From the NCBI RefSeq assembly GCF_000807775.2, contig NZ_CP047385.1, forward strand, positions 1,860,001 to 1,924,000: 64,000 bases of DNA, written 5' to 3'. This document shows, piece after piece, positions 55,700 to 64,000 of this stretch. The notes beneath the pieces are model-generated. The model was not told where the DNA came from. It searched no databases and worked only from the letters and a program-made list of their open reading frames with translations. Numbering within the stretch: the stretch's first letter is position 1; each line of letters begins with the position of its first letter. Made by a program: the position numbers and the translations under genes. Source of the DNA: Pandoraea fibrosis. GTDB lineage: Bacteria > Pseudomonadota > Gammaproteobacteria > Burkholderiales > Burkholderiaceae.

Positions 55700-56753
55700 G
55701 CAATTTCTCCACTACCAGTGATACGAGGCTCGCATCGAGCGCTGCCTCGGCAGGCACGGCCCACACTCGTGGGTCGGACCAGGTGACGCATTTTACTGCA
55801 TCCTTTTCGGTGATCAGGATGGCATCGGCGGCAACGCCGTCGAACGGATTCGTCGCAAAGTCGTAATGATCGGGCAACGCCAACGTTTCGATTTGCAGGC
55901 CGGCGGCACGCAGCGCTGCGAAGAAGCGCTCAGGCGCGCCTATGCCCGCGGCGGCCAGCACGCGCTTGCCGGCAAAGTGCGAAAGCGGGCGAGTCAGTGA
56001 CGGCTGGCTCACGCACCAGGCATCGCCCAACGTGAGCGTCAGTCGCCAGGTATTCGGCCAGTCGGGCAACGTTTTGCCGTAGGGATCGTTGACGAGATTG
56101 GCGTCGCGCCCACGCGACAGCGGCTCGCGCAACGGTCCGGCGGGCAGCAGAAAGCCATTCCCGCCCAAGCGATGATCGAAAACGGCGATCTCGACGTCGC
56201 GTGCCAGTGCGTAATGCTGAAGGCCGTCGTCGCAAATGATGACGTCACATGCCGGATGTGCGGCGAGCAGCGCCTGGCCGCCTTCGACCCGCGACGGCCA
56301 CACCCACACGGGCGCGCCTGTGCGTTTCGCGATCAGCAGCGGTTCATCGCCAACGTCTTCCGGCCTTGCCATCTCGCTGACTTCGGTTGGGCGAGACAGT
56401 GTCGCCCCGTAGCCGCGGGAGAGCACCCCGGGCGTATAGCCTTGCGCGCGCAGTGCACCCGCGAGCGCGATGACGGTCGGGGTCTTGCCGGTGCCGCCAA
56501 CGCTCAGGTTGCCGACCACGACAACCGGGACCGGCAGACGTGTCGACGTTTTCCAGCCTTGCCGAAAGCTGAGACGCCGCCAGGCGGCGATGGCCCCAAA
56601 AATCCATGACAGGGGCCACAACAACCAGGCGAGGAGTCCTCGCCGTTGCCACTGCGCGCCGACCCAATGCACGAGCGAGCCCGACAGGCGCGGCACCAGT
56701 GCGCGCGAGCGTGCTCCCTTGGGCTGGTCAGAGGGGGACGAGGGCGTCGTCAT
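55680..56753 (-). CDS. lpxK: Tetraacyldisaccharide 4'-kinase
   Basis: A 357-aa membrane-associated kinase. The N-terminal amphipathic/hydrophobic helix has [19 protein letters not shown]. The P-loop [41 protein letters not shown] and the catalytic [12 protein letters not shown] are clear. It phosphorylates the lipid A precursor. Its first residues (before ~27) are Ser/Arg-rich. It overlaps exbD and the Trm112-family gene. Confidence 0.97.
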   Translation of the reverse strand: MTTPSSPSDQPKGARSRALVPRLSGSLVHWVGAQWQRRGLLAWLLWPLSWIFGAIAAWRRLSFRQGWKTSTRLPVPVVVVGNLSVGGTGKTPTVIALAGALRAQGYTPGVLSRGYGATLSRPTEVSEMARPEDVGDEPLLIAKRTGAPVWVWPSRVEGGQALLAAHPACDVIICDDGLQHYALARDVEIAVFDHRLGGNGFLLPAGPLREPLSRGRDANLVNDPYGKTLPDWPNTWRLTLTLGDAWCVSQPSLTRPLSHFAGKRVLAAAGIGAPERFFAALRAAGLQIETLALPDHYDFATNPFDGVAADAILITEKDAVKCVTWSDPRVWAVPAEAALDASLVSLVVEKLRGQPTV

Positions 56754-57211
56754 CGGGACCGGGCGGTGCCCTCACCGTGGGCGGCCGTCGAGCGCGCAGC
56801 GAAAGTCAGGCGCGACAGGCCTGCCTCACGGGCGGCTTCCATCACGTTGATCACCGACTGATGGGAACTCTTGGCGTCGGCGTTAATGATGATGACCGGC
56901 GATTCAGCGCCGCTATTCGCGGAACCTGCGGCTTGACGTAGCGCAGCCGTCAGACTGGCGACGTCACGCTGTCCGAGCGCGTGACGGTCGATCGCGTAAC
57001 TGCCGTCCGCACCGACCGAAATCACGATCTGACGCGGCGGCACGACCGCCTTTTCGGCATCGGCCGTCGGCAGGTTGACCTTGAGCGCGGTGTAACGCGT
57101 GTAGGTCGTGGTGACCATCAGGAAGATCAGGATGACGAGCAGCACGTCGATGAGCGGGATCAGATTGATCTCCGGCTCGTCGCGTGTGGAGAGACCTCGA
57201 CGGAAATTCAT
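56750..57211 (-). CDS. exbD: ExbD/TolR family biopolymer transport protein
   Basis: A 153-aa protein. It has a short cytoplasmic N-terminus ([26 protein letters not shown]), a single membrane helix containing the proton-relay Asp in PLIDVLLV, and a periplasmic domain. With ExbB it uses the proton gradient to power an outer-membrane or cell-envelope process, such as TonB-dependent import. It follows exbB by 15 nt and overlaps lpxK by 4 nt. Confidence 0.93.
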   Translation of the reverse strand: MNFRRGLSTRDEPEINLIPLIDVLLVILIFLMVTTTYTRYTALKVNLPTADAEKAVVPPRQIVISVGADGSYAIDRHALGQRDVASLTAALRQAAGSANSGAESPVIIINADAKSSHQSVINVMEAAREAGLSRLTFAARSTAAHGEGTARSR

Positions 57212-57226
57212 CGTGCGTCTCTCGAA

Positions 57227-57841
57227 TCAGTGCCGCGGTAGCGTGGCATCGAGGAAGTGGACCGCCTGCGTTTCGAGTTCGACCAGAAAGGCATCGACGC
57301 GCGTGCGGTAGTAGCGATAGAAGATCATCGCGGGAATCGCGATCATCAAACCGAAGCCGGTGTTGTACAGCGCCACCGAAATGCCGTGCGCCAGTTGCGC
57401 CGGGTCGGTGCCGGTGGCGTCCTGCGCGCCGAAGATCTCGATCATGCCGATGACCGTGCCGAACAGCCCCATCAGCGGTGCGACCGAGGCAATCGTGCCC
57501 AGCGCGGGCAGGAAGCGCTCGAGTTCGTGCGCAACGGCACGCCCGGTCTCTTCCAGCGCCTCTTTGGCGCCTTCCCTTGGCCCCTGAGGGTTGTACGCGA
57601 CGAAACGAACCCCGGTGGCAAGCACGCGCCCGAGCATCGAGCCACGCGCCAAGGCTTCGGTGGCGTCCTGCTTGGCCGAGCCTCGGCGGGCCAATGCAAT
57701 CGCGTTTTCGAGGACACCGTTTGGCAGCACGCGTGCGCGACGCAGCGACAGGGCGCGCTCGACGATCAGGGCGAGGGCGATAACGGAAGCGATGAGAAGG
57801 GGCCAGATGGGCCAGCCGGCGGCCTGGATGACGGCGAACAA
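57227..57841 (-). CDS. exbB: MotA/TolQ/ExbB proton channel family protein
   Basis: A 204-aa membrane protein with three helices. TM1 is in WPLLIASVIALALIVERAL. The conserved FLPALGTIASVAPLMGLFGTVIGMIEIF carries the TM2 signature, and the GISVALYNTGFGLMIAIPAMIFY segment is TM3. The start is a TTG at 57841 with AAGAGG 6 nt upstream; the longer frame to 57913 has no homologous residues. It pairs with exbD, and the operon continues into lpxK. Confidence 0.92.
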   Translation of the reverse strand: MFAVIQAAGWPIWPLLIASVIALALIVERALSLRRARVLPNGVLENAIALARRGSAKQDATEALARGSMLGRVLATGVRFVAYNPQGPREGAKEALEETGRAVAHELERFLPALGTIASVAPLMGLFGTVIGMIEIFGAQDATGTDPAQLAHGISVALYNTGFGLMIAIPAMIFYRYYRTRVDAFLVELETQAVHFLDATLPRH

Positions 57842-57919
57842 AGACGACCTCTTGCTTGTTGCGGGGATGGGCAAACGAGTCCGCACTGTAGCGTGCAGGG
57901 GGGGGATGGGCAAGCACCG

Positions 57920-58268
57920 TTTTCCACATCATCCGAGCACAAGGATGTGGACAACCTTGGGATACGTTCGACAACTCTTTGACCCGACGGTACTTTTTAG
58001 TTCGTGATGAAAAAATGGGCAATCGATCGTTTCAGAAATGAACACCGCCGCAAGCTCACGATTCCCAGGAAATGCCGGACAGCCTGTGGATAACTATGTG
58101 CACATGTCGTCTCCCCAGCATATATCTTGGCGATCCGCCCGGAATGGCCGTGTGACAGCCTTGTGATGCCGCCCGCAAAGCCAGATAAATCAAGGGTTTG
58201 GCATGTGGATGTAGGAAAAATAGGGCGCCCGGGCGCGAAAACCCTTAAATTAGCGGGCCTGTGGACAG
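57920..58268. promoter_or_regulatory. Cluster of DnaA-box-like 9-mers between exbB and xseA
   Basis: TTTTCCACA at 57920-57928, TGTGGACAA at 57946-57954, a perfect DnaA box TGTGGATAA (complement TTATCCACA) at 58085-58093, TGTGGATGT near 58204-58212, and TGTGGACAG near 58260-58268. The 447-bp intergenic region is also AT-richer than its neighbours. It could be a DnaA-titrating or DnaA-regulated site. No dnaA or dnaN gene is close, so a replication origin is not supported. Confidence 0.5.
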
Positions 58269-58288
58269 TTTTTCGTCAGCGAACACGC

Positions 58289-59662
58289 ATGAACCTATCT
58301 TTCGACGACGCCCGGCCCACTGGTGGCACGGATCGCGTGCTAAGTGTTTCGGATTTGAACAAGGCCGTTGCCGGCGTGCTGGAGCGGAGCTTTCCGCTCG
58401 CGTGGGTCAGCGGCGAAATCTCGAACTTCACGCGCGCGGCGAGCGGCCACTGGTATTTCTCGATCAAGGACGCGCAAGCGCAAATGCGCTGTGTGATGTT
58501 CCGTGGCCGCGCGCAGCACGCCGACTTCTCGCCCAAAGAGGGCGATCGGGTCGAAGTTCGCGCATTGCTCTCCATGTACGTCCCTCGCGGGGAGGTCCAG
58601 CTCAATGTCGAGGCGATCCGCCGCGCGGGGCAGGGCAATCTGTACGAGGCGTTTCTGAAACTCAAGGAGAAGCTCGCCGCCGCCGGATTGTTCGATGCCC
58701 AGCGCAAGCGTGCGTTGCCGAGGTACGCCCGCCGGGTGGGTGTTGTCACCTCGTTGCAGGCCGCTGCCTTGCGCGACGTGCTGACCACGCTCGCGCGTCG
58801 GGCACCGCACGTCTGCGTCGTGGTTTATCCGGCGCCCGTGCAAGGGGCCGACGCCGCCACACGGCTGGCCGCGGCGCTCGATATCGCCAATACCCGCCGC
58901 GAGGTCGATGCCATTCTGTTGTGCCGTGGCGGCGGTTCCATCGAAGACCTGTGGGCGTTCAACGAAGAAGTGCTCGCGCATGCCATTGCGCGCAGCGAGC
59001 TTCCCGTGGTCTCCGGGGTGGGGCATGAGACCGACTTCACGATTGCCGATTTTGTGGCCGACGTGCGTGCACCCACGCCGACGGCGGCTGCCGAACTGAT
59101 CAGTGCAGCCCGCGACGAGTGCCTGCGCGAGGTCGACCGGGAGCGCCAGCGACTGAGTCGGGCAATGTGGCGCATGCTCGAGCAACGGGGCCAGCAGCTC
59201 GACAGTCTGTCGCGCGCGCTGGTGTCGCCGCGTGAGCGTCTGGCGCGTCAGCGCGGCGAACTGGCGCACCTGAGCGACCGCATGCGCCATGCGCTGGAAC
59301 GCCCGCTGGCCCAGCGCCGCGGACGTTTCGAGATGTTGCGTCTGCGTCTGACGCGGGCGGTTCCCGATGTCGCGTCGCAACACGAACGTGTCGCGCTACT
59401 CTCGCAGCGCATGCAAAACACCATGTCGCGCCGCGCAGAGCGCGCCAGCCAGCGGCTGACCGATGCCGCAGCGCAACTCGAGTTGCTCAATCCGCGTCGC
59501 ACCTTGCAGCGTGGCTACGCTGCTGTGCTCGATGGAAGGGGCCAGCCGGTGCGAGACCCGAGAAAACTGCAACGAGGCCAGCAAGTGACGATGCACCTGG
59601 CCGAGGGGGCCGCCGATGTCGGCATTGGTGATGTTCAGGTCAGGCTAGACGATACTTTTTAG
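58289..59662 (+). CDS. xseA: Exodeoxyribonuclease VII large subunit
   Basis: A 457-aa XseA. The OB-fold N-terminus has VSDLNKAVAGVLERSFPLAWVSGEISNFTRAASGHWYFSIKD-type conserved residues. The catalytic core contains RVGVVTSLQAAALRDVL, CRGGGSIEDLWAFNEE, SGVGHETDFTIADFVAD and APTPTAAAEL. Long helices and a C-terminal LNPRRTLQRGYA follow. It degrades single-stranded DNA with XseB. ATG 58289 is set by homology; 54 codons upstream in frame are discarded. Confidence 0.97.
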   Translation: MNLSFDDARPTGGTDRVLSVSDLNKAVAGVLERSFPLAWVSGEISNFTRAASGHWYFSIKDAQAQMRCVMFRGRAQHADFSPKEGDRVEVRALLSMYVPRGEVQLNVEAIRRAGQGNLYEAFLKLKEKLAAAGLFDAQRKRALPRYARRVGVVTSLQAAALRDVLTTLARRAPHVCVVVYPAPVQGADAATRLAAALDIANTRREVDAILLCRGGGSIEDLWAFNEEVLAHAIARSELPVVSGVGHETDFTIADFVADVRAPTPTAAAELISAARDECLREVDRERQRLSRAMWRMLEQRGQQLDSLSRALVSPRERLARQRGELAHLSDRMRHALERPLAQRRGRFEMLRLRLTRAVPDVASQHERVALLSQRMQNTMSRRAERASQRLTDAAAQLELLNPRRTLQRGYAAVLDGRGQPVRDPRKLQRGQQVTMHLAEGAADVGIGDVQVRLDDTF

Positions 59663-59865
59663 CGGCACCCGGTTCGGCAATCCTGACAAATCGCAGGCAT
59701 CGTGCGTCGATTAGCCGAGATTAGCCAACAATCGTCACAGAGATATTGCATAGTGCGGAAAATCAAGTAACCGTGCGGTTTGCGGGGTTTTCGCATCTGC
59801 CCTAGAATCGATGGCTCCGGATAATGCAAAATCGGGTTCCCCTCAGAGCACAAAGGACAATTGCC

Positions 59866-60444
59866 ATGGAACACAAGCTCCCTGAACTGCCGTACGCCAT
59901 CGATGCACTGGCGCCGACCATCTCCAAGGAAACGATGGAGTATCACTACGGCAAGCATCACCAAGCCTATGTGACCAACTTGAACAACCTGATCAAGGGC
60001 ACCGAGTTCGAGAACGCCAGCCTCGAAGACATCATCAAGAAGTCGTCGGGCGGTGTGTTCAACAACGCGGCACAGGTGTGGAACCACACCTTCTTCTGGA
60101 ACACCCTGTCGCCGAAGGGCGGCGGTGCACCGACGGGCGATCTGGCCAAGGCCATCGACGCCAAGTTCGGCTCGTTCGACGCTTTCAAGGAAACCTTCTC
60201 CAAGTCGGCCGTGGGTAACTTCGGTTCGGGCTGGACGTGGCTCGTGAAGAAGGCCGACGGTTCGGTCGACATCGTGAACACCAGCAACGCTGCCACGCCG
60301 CTGACCGGCGCCGACAAGCCGCTGATCACGATCGACGTGTGGGAACACGCCTACTACATCGACTACCGCAATGCCCGTCCGAAGTTCGTCGAGGCATTCT
60401 GGAATCTGGTCAACTGGGAATTCGCCGCGAAGAACTTCGCGTAA
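59866..60444 (+). CDS. sodB: Superoxide dismutase, iron type
   Basis: A 192-aa Fe/Mn superoxide dismutase. Metal ligands are His in [11 protein letters not shown], His in [10 protein letters not shown], and Asp/His in [14 protein letters not shown]. The GGVFNNAAQ and [17 protein letters not shown] segments are typical of cytoplasmic Fe-SODs. It converts superoxide to oxygen and hydrogen peroxide. AAAGGAC lies 7 nt before ATG 59866. A terminator follows. Confidence 0.97.
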   Translation: MEHKLPELPYAIDALAPTISKETMEYHYGKHHQAYVTNLNNLIKGTEFENASLEDIIKKSSGGVFNNAAQVWNHTFFWNTLSPKGGGAPTGDLAKAIDAKFGSFDAFKETFSKSAVGNFGSGWTWLVKKADGSVDIVNTSNAATPLTGADKPLITIDVWEHAYYIDYRNARPKFVEAFWNLVNWEFAAKNFA

Positions 60445-60548
60445 TCGAGCCTCCCGGAGTTTGCTGGCCGATAACATCGACTTCGGCGACACCCACCGAA
60501 GGGAACGTCAGATGCCCGACCCGAGCGTCTGGCGTCGCCGGCAAAACG

Positions 60549-60576
60549 AAAACCCACCGCTTGCGGTGGGTTTTTT
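60549..60576 (+). terminator. Intrinsic terminator after sodB
   Basis: AAAACCCACCGC (60549-60560) and GCGGTGGGTTTT (60563-60574) pair perfectly around a 2-nt loop, with the T-run continuing to 60576. It lies ~105 bp after sodB. Confidence 0.88.
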
Positions 60577-60685
60577 GTTTTCAGCAGCTGCAGGATCGCG
60601 GACGTCTGCGTATGAGTTGATCGCCATCAACGTTGGGGTGTGTCGACGTCGTTAGAGTGAACGCTTCAAACTGAACGGATGACTT

Positions 60686-61435
60686 ATGCCTGACCCCGCG
60701 CCAGCACGCAAGATCTGCGCCGCGACCTGTTCCTTTGCCCCGGACGCCATGCGCGATACCGGCGGCGCCGAAGTGCCGGCCGACCCTGTCGATGTTCGTG
60801 ACGGTACCGCCCCCCGCTACTGGCTCGCCGATGCCCGGCTCATGCGCAGCCTGCCGCCGGCCGCGTGGACGCTTTTCCGGCTGGCCGAGCACAAGCGCGG
60901 TGGTACGGCCACGCACATGTGGCGCGTTGGCTCGCTGGCCTGGCGTTTCGCGCAAGCGCTCGGTATGTCGGCCGTCGAGGCGCAGGCCCTCGGGCTGGCC
61001 GCAGCGCTGCACGACACCGGCAAGCTGTGTATAGCGAACGCGATACTGGAAAAGCCGGGCAGACTCACACCCGATGAAATGCGGGTGATGCGGATGCACC
61101 CGCAATTGGGCGCCGATATGTTGGGTGCCATCGGGGGCGCGGCATGCGAGCTGGCGGCCGTCGTCGCTCGCACGCACCACGAACGATATGACGGCGGTGG
61201 CTATCCGTACGGACTGTCGGGCCATCGCATTCCGTTGGCGGGCCGGATCGTCGCACTGGTCGACGTATTCGACGCGCTGGCCAGCCACCGTCCGTATCGC
61301 GCGGCACTCAGTCCGGCGCAGATCGTTGGGGCGATGCTTGCCGAGCGCGGACGGCATTTCGATCCTTGGCTACTGGATCGCTTTCTCGAGCGCTCACTTG
61401 AGCCTGCGCTGGAGATATCGAGTGGCGCACGCTGA
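60686..61435 (+). CDS. HD-GYP domain phosphodiesterase-like protein
   Basis: A 249-aa protein. HD is at residues 109-110 (ALHDTGKL). The GYP motif is HHERYDGGGYP at 164-174, then GLSGHRIPLAGRIVALVDVFDAL. HD-GYP enzymes hydrolyse cyclic di-GMP. No sensory or receiver domain is visible in the ~55-residue N-terminus, and no signal peptide. It lies alone after sodB. Enzymatic activity is likely but not certain. Confidence 0.88.
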   Translation: MPDPAPARKICAATCSFAPDAMRDTGGAEVPADPVDVRDGTAPRYWLADARLMRSLPPAAWTLFRLAEHKRGGTATHMWRVGSLAWRFAQALGMSAVEAQALGLAAALHDTGKLCIANAILEKPGRLTPDEMRVMRMHPQLGADMLGAIGGAACELAAVVARTHHERYDGGGYPYGLSGHRIPLAGRIVALVDVFDALASHRPYRAALSPAQIVGAMLAERGRHFDPWLLDRFLERSLEPALEISSGAR

Positions 61436-61486
61436 GGGATGCGCGCGCGCCGTCAACGGCTGAGGTGGGGGCCGTGAGCGCTCAGC

Positions 61487-61966
61487 TCAGCGCGGCAGGC
61501 CCGAAATCTTCGCGCCCGGGCCGAGGTTCTTGCTCTTGAACCAGCCCTGATTCATTTCCAGCGCATAACGCACTGCGGCACGCGGGCAGTGGTTGTCTTC
61601 GGTCTGCGGCGCCATGTCTTCGATGTTCACGATCGTGCCGTCGTCGGCGAGAAACGCAATGGACAACGGAAGATTGGTGTTCTTCATCCAGAAGCAGTGA
61701 CCGGCTCTCTGTTCGAACACGAAGAGCATGCCGGCGTTGGCAGGCATGGTCGTGCGATACATCAGTCCCTGTTCGCGGTCTGCCTCATTGGCGGCGACTT
61801 CGGCCTTGATGAGGTACATGCCGGCGGAGAGCTGGACGGTCGGGAACTGTCCGGGCTGCTTCATTTGCGCGGCGGCGCTCGCGGGCACGAGCGCCATGAC
61901 GGCAGCGGTGGTGGCAAATGCGGCGCTGGCGGCGAGCGCGGCCAGTTGACGTGAAATCCGGATCAC
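61487..61966 (-). CDS. DUF192 family exported protein
   Basis: A 159-aa protein with a GTG start (AGGAG 6 nt upstream). The N-terminal ~34 residues are a signal peptide ending near SAAAQM. The DUF192 domain has EVAANEADREQGLMYRTTMPANAGMLFVFEQ, HCFWMKNTNLPLSIAFLADDGTIVNIEDM and ALEMNQGWFK. The family is common in bacteria and archaea, with no defined biochemical role. It stands alone. Confidence 0.88.
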   Translation of the reverse strand: MIRISRQLAALAASAAFATTAAVMALVPASAAAQMKQPGQFPTVQLSAGMYLIKAEVAANEADREQGLMYRTTMPANAGMLFVFEQRAGHCFWMKNTNLPLSIAFLADDGTIVNIEDMAPQTEDNHCPRAAVRYALEMNQGWFKSKNLGPGAKISGLPR

Positions 61967-62036
61967 AAACGGCTCCTGGGAAGATCGGGGGAACGTCAGA
62001 TAAGTGGCGGATCATTGTAGCCGCCGGACGAAAAAA

Positions 62037-62062
62037 AAGCAGGTTGCGTGAGCAACCTGCTT
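62037..62062 (-). terminator. Terminator of the small Ala/Lys-rich gene
   Basis: AAGCAGGTTGC (62037-62047) and GCAACCTGCTT (62052-62062) form an 11-bp stem with a GTGA loop. On the minus strand it is followed by a run of eight T (complement of 62031-62038). It lies 40 bp after the gene at 62102-62308. Confidence 0.9.
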
Positions 62063-62101
62063 ATTACCGTACGTTGCGCGGCGAGCCGCGCAGCGCGGTA
62101 C

Positions 62102-62308
62102 TTACTTGCTGGCAGCGGCCGGCGCTTCAGCAGCCGAAGCCTTCTTAGCCGACTTCTTGGTCGACTTCTTGTGCGACGACTTCTTCTTGGCAGCCGGCTT
62201 GCTAGCAGCGGCCGGAGCAGCAGCAGCGTCCGTTGCCGGAGCAGCGGCTTGGGCGAAAACGCCAGTGGCGAACAGGCCAGCGACCAGGGCAGCGATCAGT
62301 TTTTTCAT
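62102..62308 (-). CDS. Small exported Ala/Lys-rich protein A
   Basis: A 68-aa protein. The signal peptide is MKKLIAALVAGLFATGVFAQ, with probable cleavage after VFA. The mature part is nearly all Ala, Lys, Ser and Pro, ending in lysine clusters such as KKKSSHKKSTKKSAKKAS. It resembles the acid-shock (Asr-like) or histone H1-like low-complexity type only in composition. It has its own strong terminator. A paralogue of the same plan lies 127 bp upstream. Function unknown. Confidence 0.8.
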   Translation of the reverse strand: MKKLIAALVAGLFATGVFAQAAAPATDAAAAPAAASKPAAKKKSSHKKSTKKSAKKASAAEAPAAASK

Positions 62309-62435
62309 GAGATTCCTCGTTGAAGCTCGATGTTTGGGTGGTGTACTCGTTGACCCGCGAAGTGAGTCATCTCCTTTAACGTCCGTTCAGGACATTGGTT
62401 GACAACTCCCCCGCGGATTTTTTGCAAAGCCAGTA

Positions 62436-62663
62436 TTACGGCTTGTTACCGGTGGGCGGCTGGCTCATCGCCTTCTTGCCCGACTTCTTGTGATGATGCT
62501 TCTTGTGCGTGGTGGCCTTCTTCGCCGGGGCAGCATGATCAGCAGGCGCTGCTGCTGCCGGCGCCGCCGGAGCGACAGGCGCCGTAGCCGGTGCCGATTG
62601 TTGGGCCATCGCGGCGCCGGACACAATCAGGCCGGCGGTCAGTGCGAGCAGCAGTTTGTTCAT
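62436..62663 (-). CDS. Small exported Ala/Lys/His-rich protein B
   Basis: A 75-aa protein. The signal peptide is MNKLLLALTAGLIVSGAAMAQ. An Ala/Pro segment is followed by the basic THKKHHHKKSGKK and a short polar tail. It is a paralogue-like companion of the 62102-62308 protein, in the same orientation and plan but with a His cluster that could bind metal or protons. GAGGAAA lies before the ATG. Function unknown; acid or metal stress is a guess from composition. Confidence 0.8.
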   Translation of the reverse strand: MNKLLLALTAGLIVSGAAMAQQSAPATAPVAPAAPAAAAPADHAAPAKKATTHKKHHHKKSGKKAMSQPPTGNKP

Positions 62664-62715
62664 GACTTGGTTTCCTCGTTTCAGTTAGTGGTGCGTATGT
62701 TGCGCACCTGTTCCC

Positions 62716-63306
62716 TCAACGGGATGGACGACTGCGAGGTTGACCGGAAAGTGTAAGTATTTGTTGCGGTAGCTCGCACCATTGACCGGGTGCGAGGTTC
62801 AACGAAAAGACGTCGACCGGACCGATGGCGACGCGTACCAGCCGAAGTGTCGGTTTGCCCACGGCCGCGGTCATGCGCCTGACCTGACGGTTCTTGCCTT
62901 CCACGAGGGTGATTTCGAGCCAATGTGTCGGGATGCTTGCCCGAAAGCGGATCGGCGGGTTGCGCGGCCAGAGATGGGGCGGCTCGGGAATTTCGCGCGC
63001 TTCGCACGGCCGCGTAACGAAGTCGCCCAGATCAAGACCGCTGCGCAGCCGGGCGACGGCCGCCTCGTCGTAAGCCCCTTCCACTTGCGCCCAATAGGTC
63101 TTCGGCAGCTTGCGCTCGGGCTCGGCGATGCGCGCCTGCAGGCGGCCGTCGTCGGTCAGCAGCAGGAGCCCTTCGCTGTCGGCATCGAGCCGTCCTGCCG
63201 GGTAGACGTCCGGAAGTGTCACGCATTCGGCGAGCGTGGGGCGCGTCGGATGCGGAGAAAACTGGCAAATCGTACCGAAGGGTTTATTGAGTGCGAGAAG
63301 TGTCAT
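62716..63306 (-). CDS. RluE/RsuA-family rRNA pseudouridine synthase
   Basis: A 196-aa pseudouridine synthase without an S4 domain. It starts [17 protein letters not shown], with catalytic Asp in [19 protein letters not shown], then KTYWAQVEG and [15 protein letters not shown]. The short form without S4 matches RluE (23S rRNA U2457) better than RsuA or RluB. Stands just upstream of icd in divergent orientation. Confidence 0.88.
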   Translation of the reverse strand: MTLLALNKPFGTICQFSPHPTRPTLAECVTLPDVYPAGRLDADSEGLLLLTDDGRLQARIAEPERKLPKTYWAQVEGAYDEAAVARLRSGLDLGDFVTRPCEAREIPEPPHLWPRNPPIRFRASIPTHWLEITLVEGKNRQVRRMTAAVGKPTLRLVRVAIGPVDVFSLNLAPGQWCELPQQILTLSGQPRSRPSR

Positions 63307-63457
63307 ACCGGGGGAAGAAAATCAGAAATTGCCGAGGCAGCGCCGTGCGATATTGCAGCGCGTCGCGAAATACCCGAACGGATGATGCGGCCACTCGCCG
63401 CGCTGTCCTCTGGTCAGCCCCGTGATGTTAATGCATAATCGAAAACATCAGTCTTAT

Positions 63458-63471
63458 GTCTTATATAAGAC
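63458..63471. promoter_or_regulatory. GTCTTATATAAGAC palindrome upstream of icd
   Basis: A perfect 14-bp palindrome lies 120 bp before the icd start and ~150 bp before the divergent RluE-type gene. A further half-copy, AGTCTTAT, precedes it at 63450-63457. The core TCTTATATAAGA recurs upstream of the DUF3579 gene at 48371-48382. Confidence 0.65.
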
Positions 63472-63590
63472 TAAAGCCGCGCCATACGCATCCCATGGCG
63501 CTGTGACTACAATAGGGCGGAAATGCGTCGAGAGCTCACCCCTCATCGGGTTCGATGCGCGCAGTCCGATCCATCCATTGGAGCCCCACC

Positions 63591-64000
63591 ATGTCGTATC
63601 AGCACATCAAGGTCCCGGCAGGCGAGAAGATTTCCGTCAACAAGGATTTCTCACTGAACGTGCCGGACAATCCGATCATCCCGTACATCGAAGGCGACGG
63701 CACGGGCGTGGATATTACGCCGGTAATGCTCAAGGTTGTCGATGCTGCCGTGGAGAAGGCATACGGCGGCAAGCGCAAGATCAGTTGGATGGAGATTTAT
63801 GCGGGTGAAAAATCGACCCGGATCTACGGCCCGGACGTGTGGTTGCCCGACGAGACGCTTCAGGTCGTGAAGGACTACGTTGTGTCGATCAAGGGACCGC
63901 TGACAACGCCGGTGGGTGGCGGTATCCGCTCACTCAATGTGGCATTGCGTCAGCAACTCGACCTGTACGTGTGTCTGCGTCCGGTGCAGTACTTCAAGGG
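63591..64000 (+). CDS. icd: NADP-dependent isocitrate dehydrogenase (partial, 3' end beyond window)
   Basis: The first 136 codons are present. They begin [19 protein letters not shown], then [67 protein letters not shown] and [13 protein letters not shown]. These cover the phosphate-handling Ser region ([12 protein letters not shown]) and substrate Arg residues of E. coli-type Icd. It oxidises isocitrate to 2-oxoglutarate in the TCA cycle. The gene runs off the right edge. A palindrome upstream may be its operator. Confidence 0.96.
   Translation, partial: MSYQHIKVPAGEKISVNKDFSLNVPDNPIIPYIEGDGTGVDITPVMLKVVDAAVEKAYGGKRKISWMEIYAGEKSTRIYGPDVWLPDETLQVVKDYVVSIKGPLTTPVGGGIRSLNVALRQQLDLYVCLRPVQYFK

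Noticed and set aside
57914..58288. Replication origin at the DnaA-box cluster
   Set aside because: Only one box is exact, there is no clear AT-rich unwinding region next to it, and dnaA, dnaN, parAB and gidA are absent. A regulatory or chance role is more likely.

Overview
The window is GC-rich, densely coded DNA from a betaproteobacterium, almost certainly Burkholderiales and probably Burkholderiaceae. A Pandoraea-like genome is my best guess, from gene order and protein sequence only. The chaperone order hslR-grpE-thioredoxin-dnaK-dnaJ, the run exbB-exbD-lpxK-trm112-kdsB-adk, a DUF3579 gene beside argF, and 4-nt ATGA overlaps between many genes all fit this group. I found no rRNA, tRNA, insertion sequence, prophage or CRISPR array. 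Most of the window is conserved chromosomal core.

Layout. 1-7.6 kb: heat-shock chaperone block with a sigma-32 type promoter before grpE, ending in a fused pabB/pabC folate gene. 7.9-12.3 kb: an accessory operon of five genes. It encodes a 371-aa collagen-like Gly-X-Gln repeat protein, a PP-loop ATPase, a putative 2-oxoglutarate/Fe(II) oxygenase, a small unknown protein and a radical SAM/SPASM enzyme. 12.4-15.3 kb: a sulfonate/nitrate-type ABC importer. 15.5-17.5 kb: a TctDE-like two-component system. 17.5-22.6 kb: panB, deoxynucleoside kinase, folK, pcnB, a HAD phosphatase and hda, all on the minus strand. 22.7 kb: purM. 23.9-31.5 kb: a minus-strand catabolic cluster with a LysR regulator, an amidohydrolase, a creatinase-like M24 protein and a four-gene spermidine/putrescine-type ABC importer. 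It has two operator-like palindromes 30 bp apart upstream. 31.8-40.2 kb: miaA, mutL, dedA, amiC, tsaE, queG, xerD. 40.2-51.2 kb: an acyl-CoA ligase, ybaK, plsY, yajQ, murB, a patatin, ppnP, argF, a DUF3579 gene, rpsT, murJ. 51.2-63.3 kb: a SirB1 protein, an Mpo1-like protein, an SDR, adk, kdsB, trm112, lpxK, exbD, exbB, xseA, sodB, an HD-GYP protein, a DUF192 protein, two tiny Ala/Lys-rich exported proteins and an RluE-type pseudouridine synthase. The window ends inside icd.

The most interesting part is the operon at 7911-12312. It looks like a ribosomally made and enzymatically modified peptide (RiPP-like) system whose substrate is a collagen-like repeat protein. Three of its products (the repeat protein, the PP-loop enzyme and the 120-aa protein) share an N-terminal motif, L-[NS]-x-[DE]-Q-x3-[IL]-x2-[AM]-[TF]-G-x2-[ILV]. 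I read it as a common leader or docking element. A strong hairpin sits between the substrate gene and the enzyme genes. The substrate has no Sec signal peptide, and Gln recurs at every third residue even where Gly is replaced by His, Tyr or Trp. The modification chemistry is unknown and is offered here only as a hypothesis.
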